A DNA stretch of 64,000 nt from CADEFF01 sp964569315 (GTDB taxonomy: Bacteria; Pseudomonadota; Alphaproteobacteria; Dongiales; Dongiaceae). This document shows positions 23,563 through 30,855 of this stretch, in pieces. A model generated the notes under the pieces. That model worked only from the letters and a program-made list of their open reading frames with translations, ran no database searches and had not been told where the DNA came from. The position numbers were made by a program, and so were the translations under genes. The stretch covers positions 1 to 64,000 of the forward strand of contig CAZMUZ010000004.1 of the NCBI GenBank assembly GCA_964569315.1, given 5' to 3'. Each line of letters opens with the position of its first letter. Position 1 is the first letter of the stretch.

Positions 23563-25033
23563 TCAGCTTCACCCGCTGGCCCGCCGTAAGTCCTTCGCCC
23601 GACTCGAGTCCGTTGAGCACACGGAAGCGCTCTTCGCGATAGTCCTCGAAAGGCATCCGGCTCGCAAGCGAAGCGACGCTGTCGCCCGGCTGCACCGTGA
23701 CGATGCGGATGCGCATCGGCTTGAGCGCCGCCGCCTCCGCGTCGCTCAGGCGGCGGAAGCTGGAGGCGGTGCTCATGAAGGCAGAATCGAGGCTCTGGGC
23801 GCCATTGCGGGGGGCGATGCCGAGGAAGCGATAGATCACCCCCGAATTGGCGCGGATCGCGACCAGGCGGGCGAAGGCCGCGCCCTGCCTCGTGTTGACG
23901 AGGGCGGTGCCGGTGGCGGCCTCCATGCCGTTGATCTGGGTCCGCTCGAGGCTCTGGAGCTGGATGTTCTTCGCCCATACCCCGCTGATGTAGTTCGCCA
24001 TGTCGCCGCCATAGCCCTGCCCGCCGCCGTCGAACACGATCTGCGAGCCCTGCGGCCCGATCGCGACCACCGCGTCGGCGCTGTTGTTCAGCACGAAGCC
24101 CTGCGGAACCGTGAACTCGATCTTCATCTTCGGATGGGCGAAGCGGCGGCCCTTGATGAAGCCCTGCGAGGGGTCGTCGCCATAGAGCAGCCCGTCGATA
24201 TGCTGGAGATAGACATCGCGGTTGACGATCGCGTCGGCCGGCGGCTGGCCGGCTTCCTGCACGGCGCGCGCCACGCGATCCGCGGTGCGCGGATGGGTCT
24301 GCATGATGTTGAACTGGTCGGCCGCGTTCGGATTGCCGGCGATCGTCGCATCGAGCCGCGCATCGGCCTGCATGCTCGCCAGGAACTCCGACATGGCGCG
24401 CGTATCGTAGGCGGAACGGCCGAGATAGCGTACGCCCAGCATGTCCGCCTCGAATTCCTGGTCGCGCGAATAGCTCTGCAGATAGACCTGGGCGCCGGTG
24501 CCGGCGAGATTCACGAGGTCGCCGCTGCCGGTGGCGACGCCGAGCCCGATGAGACCGATCTGCGTGAGGATGGAGCTGCTGTAGCGCTCCGCCGAATGGC
24601 GCGCGGTGATGTGGCCGATCTCGTGCGCGATCACGCCGCCGAGCTCGGCCTCGTCGTTGGCGAGCGCCAGCAGGCCGCGCGTCACGTAGATGTAGCCGCC
24701 GGGCACCGCGAAGGCGTTGACGATCGGCGAGTTGAGCACGGTGAAGGTGAATCGGAGGTCGGGCCGCTCGGACTTGGCGGCGAGCCGGTTGCCGAGATCC
24801 TGCACATAGGCCGCGAGCGCGGGCCCGCCCGACGTGCCGCCGAACTCCTCCAGGATCTTCGGATGGTTTTCCCGCCCGACCTGCATCTCGTCGCCTTCCG
24901 ACATGAAGCCGGTGAAGCTCGAGCGGCCCGTCGCGGGGTTGACCGAGCAGGCTGCGGTCAACGCGGCGAGAGCCAGCGCCGCTGCCGCGGCCAGGATGCG
25001 GATGCTCTTGCGGGGACGGATCGTCATCGTCAT
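23552..25033 (-). CDS. M48 family metalloprotease lipoprotein (BepA/YfgC-like) with C-terminal LysM-like region
   Basis: A 493-residue periplasmic protease. Residues 1-28 are a signal with lipobox LTAAC (Cys29), so it is membrane-anchored. The M48 domain has the zinc motif HEIGH (137-141) and the third ligand Glu in SRDQEFEADMLG, followed by THPRTADRV. Such proteins degrade misassembled outer-membrane proteins. The C-terminal about 55 residues (MRIRIVTVQPGDSVASLA to the end) resemble a LysM-type domain that could bind peptidoglycan. ATG at 25033 overlaps the stop of the upstream nuclease-fold gene (ATGA), and the 3' end overlaps the cyclase start, so the three form one operon. Confidence 0.88.
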   Translation of the reverse strand: MTMTIRPRKSIRILAAAAALALAALTAACSVNPATGRSSFTGFMSEGDEMQVGRENHPKILEEFGGTSGGPALAAYVQDLGNRLAAKSERPDLRFTFTVLNSPIVNAFAVPGGYIYVTRGLLALANDEAELGGVIAHEIGHITARHSAERYSSSILTQIGLIGLGVATGSGDLVNLAGTGAQVYLQSYSRDQEFEADMLGVRYLGRSAYDTRAMSEFLASMQADARLDATIAGNPNAADQFNIMQTHPRTADRVARAVQEAGQPPADAIVNRDVYLQHIDGLLYGDDPSQGFIKGRRFAHPKMKIEFTVPQGFVLNNSADAVVAIGPQGSQIVFDGGGQGYGGDMANYISGVWAKNIQLQSLERTQINGMEAATGTALVNTRQGAAFARLVAIRANSGVIYRFLGIAPRNGAQSLDSAFMSTASSFRRLSDAEAAALKPMRIRIVTVQPGDSVASLASRMPFEDYREERFRVLNGLESGEGLTAGQRVKLIVE

Positions 25034-25923
25034 GGCTCAAGAACCTCGATCTGCTCGGGATGGGTGATGTCGATCATCGGACCGTTGAAGGATTCGATCC
25101 AGCCGCGCGCGCGAACGCGGCGGCCCTCGAGCGCCGGAAGGTCGAGCCCCTCCGCGGCGCAGAGCCTGCGGGCGCGCGAATCGGCGACGAGCGTGAAATC
25201 GGTGCGCCAGTCGGCGCCGAAATTGAGATAGCTGTTGCTGCGTTGCTCGGCGACGGCCAGCACCCTGCCTTCGACGAGCTGGTAGCTGTCGATATCCGCT
25301 TCCGTCTCGCGCGGCTTGCGGATCCGGTACCAGTCGAGCGCCCAGATGCCGCGCCTCGCGGCGCGCGCGGCCCCCTCGCGCTCGAGCAGCTCGGGGACCA
25401 GCGCGCGATTGTCGGCAAAGCTGTAGGTTCGCGCCAGGCCGCGCGCCAGCATCGCGCCCTGGACCCATTCGCCGTCGCCGCGAACGAGGTGCGCCAGCAC
25501 GCGACCATAGCGGTCCATGCGAGCCCCGCCATAGAAGAGCTGAAGCGTCTCGCCGAGCGCCAGCTCCGCGAGCGCGGCCTTCGCCTCGGGCGCCAGCGGC
25601 CAGGTCGGAAAATCGGGCCGGCCCAGCGGCAGCTTCGGCGCCTGCAGCCCGACGAGCCGCACCTCGCGACCGTCCTCGAGCCGCAGCGTGTCGCCGTCGA
25701 CGATTTCGACGGCGCGCGCCTTGCCGCCCGCTTCGAGGTCGCGCGGGACCGCCGCCATCGCCTCAGGCGCCGCCGCGGTGAGCGGAAAAGCCGCGGCGAT
25801 TAGGAGTTTGAGGGCGTTTCGCCTTGTTGTACTGTGCGCGGCGCAACGCGCCGGGAGCGGCGTCGCGCCTCGCGCCGGAAAGCGGCGGCCGGGTCTGTGG
25901 GGTAGCATCGCGTTGGGCGCCAT
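25030..25923 (-). CDS. Staphylococcal-nuclease-fold (thermonuclease family) exported protein with altered active site
   Basis: A protein of about 297 residues with an SNase domain near residues 70-165. The Ca-site DGDT (76-79), the Arg of VRL (88-90) and the Arg of YGR (139-141) are conserved. The segment that is V-D-T-P-E in classical nuclease reads L-Q-A-P-K here (93-97), so a Ca-ligand Asp and the catalytic Glu are replaced by Gln and Lys. I recall the same QAPKLPLGR block in related alphaproteobacterial proteins, so it may be a conserved variant. A basic lead and hydrophobic stretch (ALKLLIAAAFPLTAAA) suggest export. The start is uncertain: ATG 25923, ATG 25908 or GTG 25932. The first choice shares a CCATGG with the divergent pip start. 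Confidence 0.75.
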   Translation of the reverse strand: MAPNAMLPHRPGRRFPARGATPLPARCAAHSTTRRNALKLLIAAAFPLTAAAPEAMAAVPRDLEAGGKARAVEIVDGDTLRLEDGREVRLVGLQAPKLPLGRPDFPTWPLAPEAKAALAELALGETLQLFYGGARMDRYGRVLAHLVRGDGEWVQGAMLARGLARTYSFADNRALVPELLEREGAARAARRGIWALDWYRIRKPRETEADIDSYQLVEGRVLAVAEQRSNSYLNFGADWRTDFTLVADSRARRLCAAEGLDLPALEGRRVRARGWIESFNGPMIDITHPEQIEVLEP

Positions 25924-26872
25924 GGTTGACACAGCATTCTATCCGCAGATCGAACCCTACGACACCGGGATGCTCGCGGTCGGCGGGCCGCATAAAATCT
26001 ACTGGGAGCAATCCGGGAACCCCTCGGGGGTTCCGGTGGTTTTTCTCCATGGCGGGCCGGGAGCGGGCGCAAGCCCGGCGCACCGCCGTTTTTTCGATCC
26101 CGCCCATTACCGGATCGTGATCTTCGACCAGCGCGGCGCCGGCCGTTCCAAGCCGCTCGGCGAGATTGCCGGCAACGACACCCCGAGCCTGATCGAGGAC
26201 ATCGAACGGCTGCGCACTCATCTCAGCATCGAGCGGTGGCATGTGTTCGGCGGCTCCTGGGGCTCGACGCTCGCCATAGCCTATGCCGAGCATCATGCCG
26301 ACCGTGTCATGTCGCTCTGCCTGCGCGGCATCTTCCTCTGCCGCAAGAGCGAGATTCAATGGTTCCTCTACGGCATGCGCCATTTCATGCCGGAATCCTG
26401 GCGCGAGTTCGCCGGTCATCTGCCGGAGGAGGAACGCGGCGACCTGCTCAAGAACTACTATCGCCGCCTGATCGATCCGGATCCGGCCGTCTACATGCCC
26501 GCGGCGCGGAAATGGAGCGTCTATGAGGCGCGCGGCTGCACCTTGCTGCCGAGCCCGGAGACGATCGACGCCTTCTCGACGGACGTGGTGGCGCTCGGCA
26601 TCGCGCGCATGGAAGCGCATTACTTCACCCACGGCATCTTCCTGCCGGAAAACTTCCTGCTCGACAACGTGCAGCGCATCCGCCACATCCCCGGCGTGAT
26701 CGTGCAGGGCCGCTACGACCTCGTCTGCCCGCCCAACTCGGCCGACGATCTTCGCCAGCTCTGGCCCGAGGCCGAGTTCATCATGATCCCCGACGCCGGC
26801 CATTCGGCGATGGAAACCGGCATCCGCTCGGCGCTGGTCGCGGCGATGGACCGCTTCCGGCGGCTGCGTTAG
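25922..26872 (+). CDS. pip: Prolyl aminopeptidase (proline iminopeptidase), peptidase family S33
   Basis: A 316-residue alpha/beta hydrolase that removes N-terminal proline from peptides in the cytoplasm. The oxyanion-hole motif HGGPG is at 43-47, FDQRGAGRS follows, and the nucleophile elbow is GGSWGS with Ser112. The acid and base are in GRYDLVCPP (Asp) and DAGHSAME (His). The family cap-region block YEARGCTLLPSPE is also present. Length is standard. The ATG lies within CCATGG, so it is back to back with the possible start of the nuclease-fold gene on the other strand. Confidence 0.95.
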   Translation: MVDTAFYPQIEPYDTGMLAVGGPHKIYWEQSGNPSGVPVVFLHGGPGAGASPAHRRFFDPAHYRIVIFDQRGAGRSKPLGEIAGNDTPSLIEDIERLRTHLSIERWHVFGGSWGSTLAIAYAEHHADRVMSLCLRGIFLCRKSEIQWFLYGMRHFMPESWREFAGHLPEEERGDLLKNYYRRLIDPDPAVYMPAARKWSVYEARGCTLLPSPETIDAFSTDVVALGIARMEAHYFTHGIFLPENFLLDNVQRIRHIPGVIVQGRYDLVCPPNSADDLRQLWPEAEFIMIPDAGHSAMETGIRSALVAAMDRFRRLR

Positions 26873-26913
26873 CGCCCGCGCATGCGCGGGGCCGCAATAG
26901 CCCGGCGGTGTCC

Positions 26914-28257
26914 ATGAACGAGGCGGAGCGCCGCAAGCAGGTCATCGAGGCGCGCGAGACGGACCTCCGCCGCTGGTCGGATCCGGCGCAGCTCGAGGCG
27001 GCCTGGGAAGCGCGCTCGCGCGTCGCGGCAGATTTCGTGCCGGCGGGCACGCGGCTGCTGGATATCGGCTGCGGCGCCATGGCGCTCGAGCGTCATCTGC
27101 CCTTCGGCTGCCGCTACCAGCCCTGCGATGTGGTGGCACGCGACGCGCGCACCATCGTCGCGGATCTGAACGGCGGCGGCATTCCGGCGGCGGCGGTCGC
27201 GGCTTCGGATCTCGTGACCATGCTCGGCGTCTGGGAGTATCTCTATGACCCGGACGCCGTCTTCGCAGCCTTGGCCGCGACGGGCAAGCCGATCCTCTGC
27301 AGCTACTGCGCGACCGACCTCGCGCGCGGCCTCGATCGCCGCGCCCTCGGCTGGGTCAATGACCTCACGCTGCAGGGCTTCGTCGATCTCGCCGGTCGCC
27401 ATGGCTATCGCCCGGCGATCGTCGGGCAGCTCGACGGGCTGCAATGCCTCTTAAAGCTCGTGCGCGAGCCGTTTGCGCCGCTGCCGCCGCGCCGCCGGGT
27501 GCATGTGCTCTCCTGCCTCGAATACGGGAATTTCGGCGACCGGCTCGGCTTCCATCTGCTGAACGATCTCCTCCCGCCCCATGTCGAGGTGAGCTGGGGC
27601 TCTCTCGTCGATCTGACGGAGATTCCGGACGACATCGATCTTCTCGTGGTCGGCCTCGGCAACAGCCTCTTCGGCCGCCTGCTCAACGACCGGCTGCTGG
27701 CGGCGACCGGGAAGGCGAAGCGCAGCATCGGCATCTTCGGCACGCAGTTCCGTCCGCATCTCGATACCGGCAAGCTCTCGGCGTTGCTCGATCGCCTGAC
27801 CCACTGGTATGCGCGATATGAAGAGGATCTGCGGCTCTATGGTCGCGACCGCCGCAATGCGAGCCATCTCGGCGATTGGCTGATCGACGCTTTCCCCATG
27901 GCGATCGCGACCGAGGACGCGCTTCTCACCATCGGCGACGAAGTGCTGGAGAACCAGCCGATGGATCGCACCATCCAGCAGATCCAGCGCCATCGCCGGG
28001 TGCATTCGACGCGGCTGCATCCGCTGCTCTGCGCCCTCACCAGCGCGACCGAGGTCTCCTATACGGAGCAGGCATCGCCCCGCAACGCGGCCGTGCTCTC
28101 CGGCAAGTTCCGCGCCCTGCTGATGGATGTGTTCGAGCAGAGCTATCCGCCCGCGAGCTTCTGGCGCGTCGATCGCGAGCGGGTGATGCGCTACAAGGCG
28201 CGGGTGCGCGCCAACCTGGATGGGCTTCGGGCCGACATCGCCCGGCTGCTGGGCTGA
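26914..28257 (+). CDS. Methyltransferase / polysaccharide pyruvyltransferase-like fusion protein
   Basis: A 447-residue two-domain protein. Residues about 40-190 form a class I methyltransferase-like domain (TRLLDIGCGAMALERHLP, CDVVARD, VTMLGVWEYLYDPDAVFAAL). Residues about 200-400 resemble the polysaccharide pyruvyltransferase family (PF04230): HVLSCLEYGNFGDRLGFHLLNDLLP has the N-x-GD-x-L start, and LLVVGLGNSLFGRLLND and SIGIFGTQF occupy the expected positions. The combination suggests modification of a surface glycan or cell-envelope molecule (inference). Start is ATG 26914; GTG 26908 is possible. It stands alone, upstream of the tRNA gene. Confidence 0.6.
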   Translation: MNEAERRKQVIEARETDLRRWSDPAQLEAAWEARSRVAADFVPAGTRLLDIGCGAMALERHLPFGCRYQPCDVVARDARTIVADLNGGGIPAAAVAASDLVTMLGVWEYLYDPDAVFAALAATGKPILCSYCATDLARGLDRRALGWVNDLTLQGFVDLAGRHGYRPAIVGQLDGLQCLLKLVREPFAPLPPRRRVHVLSCLEYGNFGDRLGFHLLNDLLPPHVEVSWGSLVDLTEIPDDIDLLVVGLGNSLFGRLLNDRLLAATGKAKRSIGIFGTQFRPHLDTGKLSALLDRLTHWYARYEEDLRLYGRDRRNASHLGDWLIDAFPMAIATEDALLTIGDEVLENQPMDRTIQQIQRHRRVHSTRLHPLLCALTSATEVSYTEQASPRNAAVLSGKFRALLMDVFEQSYPPASFWRVDRERVMRYKARVRANLDGLRADIARLLG

Positions 28258-28355
28258 GCCCCGCGGGACGGGCCGCTCGCCCCCGGTTTCCCGCCCCGGA
28301 AGCAGGGCAGGCGCGTTGCGCGCCACGCCGCCCGCGGACTAAGCTCCGGCCCGGT

Positions 28356-28432
28356 GTCCCCGTAGCTCAGCCGGATAGAGCAACAGTTTCCTAAACTGTG
28401 GGTCGGGTGTTCGAGTCACCCCGGGGACGCCA
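28356..28432 (+). tRNA. tRNA-Arg (anticodon CCU)
   Basis: A complete 77-base cloverleaf with encoded CCA. The acceptor stem is GTCCCCG (28356-28362) with CGGGGAC (28422-28428), discriminator G and CCA at 28430-28432. The D arm is GCTC/GAGC, the anticodon stem ACAGT/ACTGT encloses loop TTCCTAA with anticodon CCT at 28390-28392, and the T arm is GGGTG-TTCGAGT-CACCC. It reads AGG codons, rare in this genome's codon usage. tRNA-Arg genes of this kind are frequent integration sites; the next 210 bases hold no gene. Confidence 0.97.
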
Positions 28433-28641
28433 GTATGCTGCCACTTTCCGAACAATCCGGCGGCAAGCAGGGCTGAGCCAGCAGCCGCGAAAAAATCCAA
28501 AGCTGGTGCCGGCGCGACGGGGCTGGGGCACGATTGCCGCGCCGATCCCGACGCGTCGAGGCGCGCTCTGGAAATCCTTCTCGAAAAGGAGGGAGCGCGG
28601 CGCATCTCTTCGGGATTCGCTCGCGCGCCGATAGAGACCCG
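28433..28641. other. Non-coding stretch between tRNA-Arg and the CDF gene
   Basis: No convincing gene. A 78-codon open frame on the plus strand (28398-28634) begins inside the tRNA gene and lacks family features. I looked for a copy of the tRNA 3' end that would mark an integrated element and saw none within the window. Confidence 0.6.
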
Positions 28642-29298
28642 TTAGGGTTGCCTCGCCGTTACGCGGATGCCGGTTGTGGAACCGAGCTCCTGGCGGGCGT
28701 GCCGAACGACGGTCACGGAGCCCTGCAGCGCCAACGCCGCCATGATCGCGGCGACGAGCAGATCCGGCCATGCGGTGCCCGTGCCGAATACCCCGATTGC
28801 GGCCAGAAGCACCGCGATGTTTCCCAACACATCGTTGCGAGTGCAGACCCAGACGGAGCGCATATTCGCGTCACCGGCGCGATATGCCCACAGCAAGCCG
28901 AAACAGACCGCATTCGCCGCCAGCGCGACCAGGCCAATGGTGCCCATCATGTAGGGTTCGGGAACGGCGCCGGTAACGGTGTTCCAAACGATTGTCCCGC
29001 AAACCCAGAGGCCGAACGCCCCCATGGTGGCCCCCTTGACGAGAGCGGCCATGGCGCGCGTTCGCAGCGTCATCGCTACGACGGCGAGACTGATCGCGTA
29101 GTTGCCCGCGTCCCCGAGAAAATCGAGCGCATCGGCTTGCAGCGAGGTGGAGCCGGCAACGACACCGCCTGCGATCTCGACCAGGAACATGACTGCGTTG
29201 ATAGCCAGCGCGGCCCAGAGCACGCGCTTGTAGCCGACGTTTCCGCGATGCGGATCGCCGCCGCTGTGGCAATCGTCATTATGGCAGCAACCCGTCAC
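28642..29298 (-). CDS. Cation diffusion facilitator (CDF) family metal exporter
   Basis: A 218-residue inner-membrane transporter expected to export Zn, Co, Cd or Ni in exchange for protons. The N-terminus is metal-binding in character (TGCCHNDDCHSGGDPHRG). Membrane helices begin with RVLWAALAINAVMFLVEI; the first metal-site pattern is ADALDFLGDAGNYAI (His/Asp sites as D-x3-D), and helix V carries SVWVCTRNDVLGNIAVLLAA, where the CDF pattern usually has H/D-x3-D. It lacks the C-terminal cytoplasmic domain, like the short CDF group. GTG start at 29298 has GGGAAGG six bases upstream. GC content is roughly 64% in four lines I counted, against about 68-70% around it. Confidence 0.82.
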   Translation of the reverse strand: MTGCCHNDDCHSGGDPHRGNVGYKRVLWAALAINAVMFLVEIAGGVVAGSTSLQADALDFLGDAGNYAISLAVVAMTLRTRAMAALVKGATMGAFGLWVCGTIVWNTVTGAVPEPYMMGTIGLVALAANAVCFGLLWAYRAGDANMRSVWVCTRNDVLGNIAVLLAAIGVFGTGTAWPDLLVAAIMAALALQGSVTVVRHARQELGSTTGIRVTARQP

Positions 29299-29333
29299 GA
29301 GCGGCCTTCCCCGCAGAGCGGAACATCACATCG

Positions 29334-29364
29334 AGTATATGTTTTCCGCGAGGGAGCAATGCAA
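29334..29364 (-). promoter_or_regulatory. Candidate promoter of the CDF gene with 19-bp spacer
   Basis: On the minus strand TTGCAT (29364-29359) and TATACT (29339-29334) are separated by 19 bases, longer than the usual 17. Such over-long spacing is typical of promoters activated by MerR-type metal regulators. I see only a poor dyad between the boxes and no regulator gene nearby, so the regulatory idea is tentative. Confidence 0.4.
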
Positions 29365-29457
29365 GAACCTGGAGGATCTCCGATGACCCCGGTCCTGTTG
29401 GGGACATTCCGCTCGGTAGAGCGGCAGGCGCCGACCGCTCCCCGCTATGGAGCCGGC

Positions 29458-29634
29458 CTATTTACCCGGACGATGGAAGACGAACACGCCGCGATCGCGA
29501 TCGAAATACGGCTTGTCGCAGGCGGTCAGCAGGAGCGGCATGGCAAGCGCCAGGGCGCAAAACAGCAGGCCCCAGACCGACGCGCGACGGGCGTCGGCGA
29601 CGCGGGCTTTCCTTGGCTGAAGCGGTGACCGCAT
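29458..29634 (-). CDS. Small lipoprotein
   Basis: A 58-residue protein: a basic start (MRSPLQPRKARVADARR), a hydrophobic helix (VWGLLFCALALAMPLLL) and lipobox LLTAC, then only 19 residues, DKPYFDRDRGVFVFHRPGK, after the lipidated cysteine. The ATG at 29634 has AGGGGG six bases upstream. Short lipoproteins of this shape are common in alphaproteobacteria; no function can be assigned. It lies between the CDF gene and the divergent DUF6766 gene. Confidence 0.6.
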   Translation of the reverse strand: MRSPLQPRKARVADARRASVWGLLFCALALAMPLLLTACDKPYFDRDRGVFVFHRPGK

Positions 29635-29870
29635 TCGGTGCCCCCTGGCTCGGGATCCGCGGCAAATCGGCACGGTGACTGCAGGATAGGGCAAGAGGCG
29701 GGATGCGGGAAGCCGGGTCGAACGGACCGGGCCGCGGAGCCGGATCGCATGCGATGATGTCGATAGAGCGGCTGCGCCGTCGATGCGCGAGGATGGCGAT
29801 GCGCGAGGACGGCGATGCGGGCAGCCGTGAGCTTTGCCGGCCGACAGTGCTGCCCACAGGGGGGGTTCCC

Positions 29871-30533
29871 ATGCGTCGCTTCTTCCGGAACAACGGGCTC
29901 TCGATCTGCCTTGCCCTCCTGTTCCTCGCCTTCTGGGCCGGTCAGACCGCGACCGGCTTCGAGGTTTTCAACGCGGATCTGCGCGAGCATGGGGCGACGC
30001 CGCTTTCCTTCTCCGCCTATCTCGCGAGCGCCCATTTCTTCGAGGCGACCGCGGAGAACTGGGAAAGCGAGTTCCTGCAGATGGCGGCCTATGTCGTGCT
30101 GACGGCCATCCTCTTTCAGAGAGGCTCGGCGGAATCGAAGGATCCGGACGATCCGGCGGTGGAGGGCGACCGGATCGCCGCCGGTAAATCCGTTCCGCCG
30201 GACGCGCCCTGGCCGGTGCGGCGCGGCGGCTGGGTTCTGGCGCTCTACAGCCATTCGCTCGGGCTCGCGCTGTTCCTCTTCTTTCTGCTGAGCTTCGCGG
30301 CCCATGCGGTCAGCGGCTGGCGGCTCGAGAATCTCGAGCGGACCGAGCATGGCGAGACGACGCAGCCTTTCGGCGATTTCTTCGCAAGCGCGATCTTCTG
30401 GTTCCAGTCGCTGCAGAACTGGCAGAGCGAGTTTCTGGCCGTGCTCTCGATCGTGCTGCTTTCGATCGTGCTGCGGCAGAAGGGTTCGCCGGAATCGAAG
30501 CCGGTGACGGCGCCGCACCGCCGGACCGGCTAA
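29871..30533 (+). CDS. DUF6766 family integral membrane protein with internal duplication
   Basis: A 220-residue membrane protein starting MRRFFRNNGLSICLALLFLA, typical of DUF6766. It consists of two similar halves of about 90 residues: each has a helix, a loop ending in HGxT, an F-A/S-S-A segment, N-W-x-S-E-F-L, another helix and the ending RGS-ESK or KGSPESK. A linker of about 30 acidic residues joins them. There are four predicted helices. Function is unknown. The ATG at 29871 has a run of G residues (AGGGGGGG) seven bases upstream. The 235 bases before it, back to the lipoprotein start, hold no further gene. Confidence 0.72.
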   Translation: MRRFFRNNGLSICLALLFLAFWAGQTATGFEVFNADLREHGATPLSFSAYLASAHFFEATAENWESEFLQMAAYVVLTAILFQRGSAESKDPDDPAVEGDRIAAGKSVPPDAPWPVRRGGWVLALYSHSLGLALFLFFLLSFAAHAVSGWRLENLERTEHGETTQPFGDFFASAIFWFQSLQNWQSEFLAVLSIVLLSIVLRQKGSPESKPVTAPHRRTG

Positions 30534-30855
30534 GCGTCGGCCTCGGGCTTCCCTGGCCGGAAACGCCCTTCGCTGCCTCATGCCGGAAGAGGGCGCGGGA
30601 TTGCGCCCTGAAATCCTTGCCCGGCGCGAAAATGCCCGCCACGAAGGTGAAGGTTGGGCCCGTCGGTGACCCTGCCGAAGGGACGATCGCGTCGGGCGGG
30701 CCAAGGCCCGGGAACGGGAGCTCGGCTGCCGCCCCCGGGGTGACGAAAGCCGCGCCATGGCTCGTGCCCGATGCGCATCCGGATTGTCGTCCTCCGGGCG
30801 AGGCCATATACAGGATAGCGAAACCGAGTCCACGCGCCCGGGGGAGCGCGACGGA
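30534..30855. other. Intergenic region, 322 bp
   Basis: No gene supported. Open frames here are arginine-rich shadows. A GC hairpin CGGGCC-AA-GGCCCG lies near 30697-30710. An AT-richer patch (GGCCATATACAGGATAGC, around 30805) could contain the promoter of the antiporter gene at 30856. Confidence 0.5.

Noticed and set aside
28398..28634. 78-codon open frame beginning in the tRNA gene
   Set aside because: Starts inside tRNA-Arg and has no ribosome-binding site or family likeness.
28356..29364. Complete genomic island at tRNA-Arg
   Set aside because: No integrase, no duplicated tRNA 3' end and only one gene of slightly different composition; kept only as a possible acquired gene.
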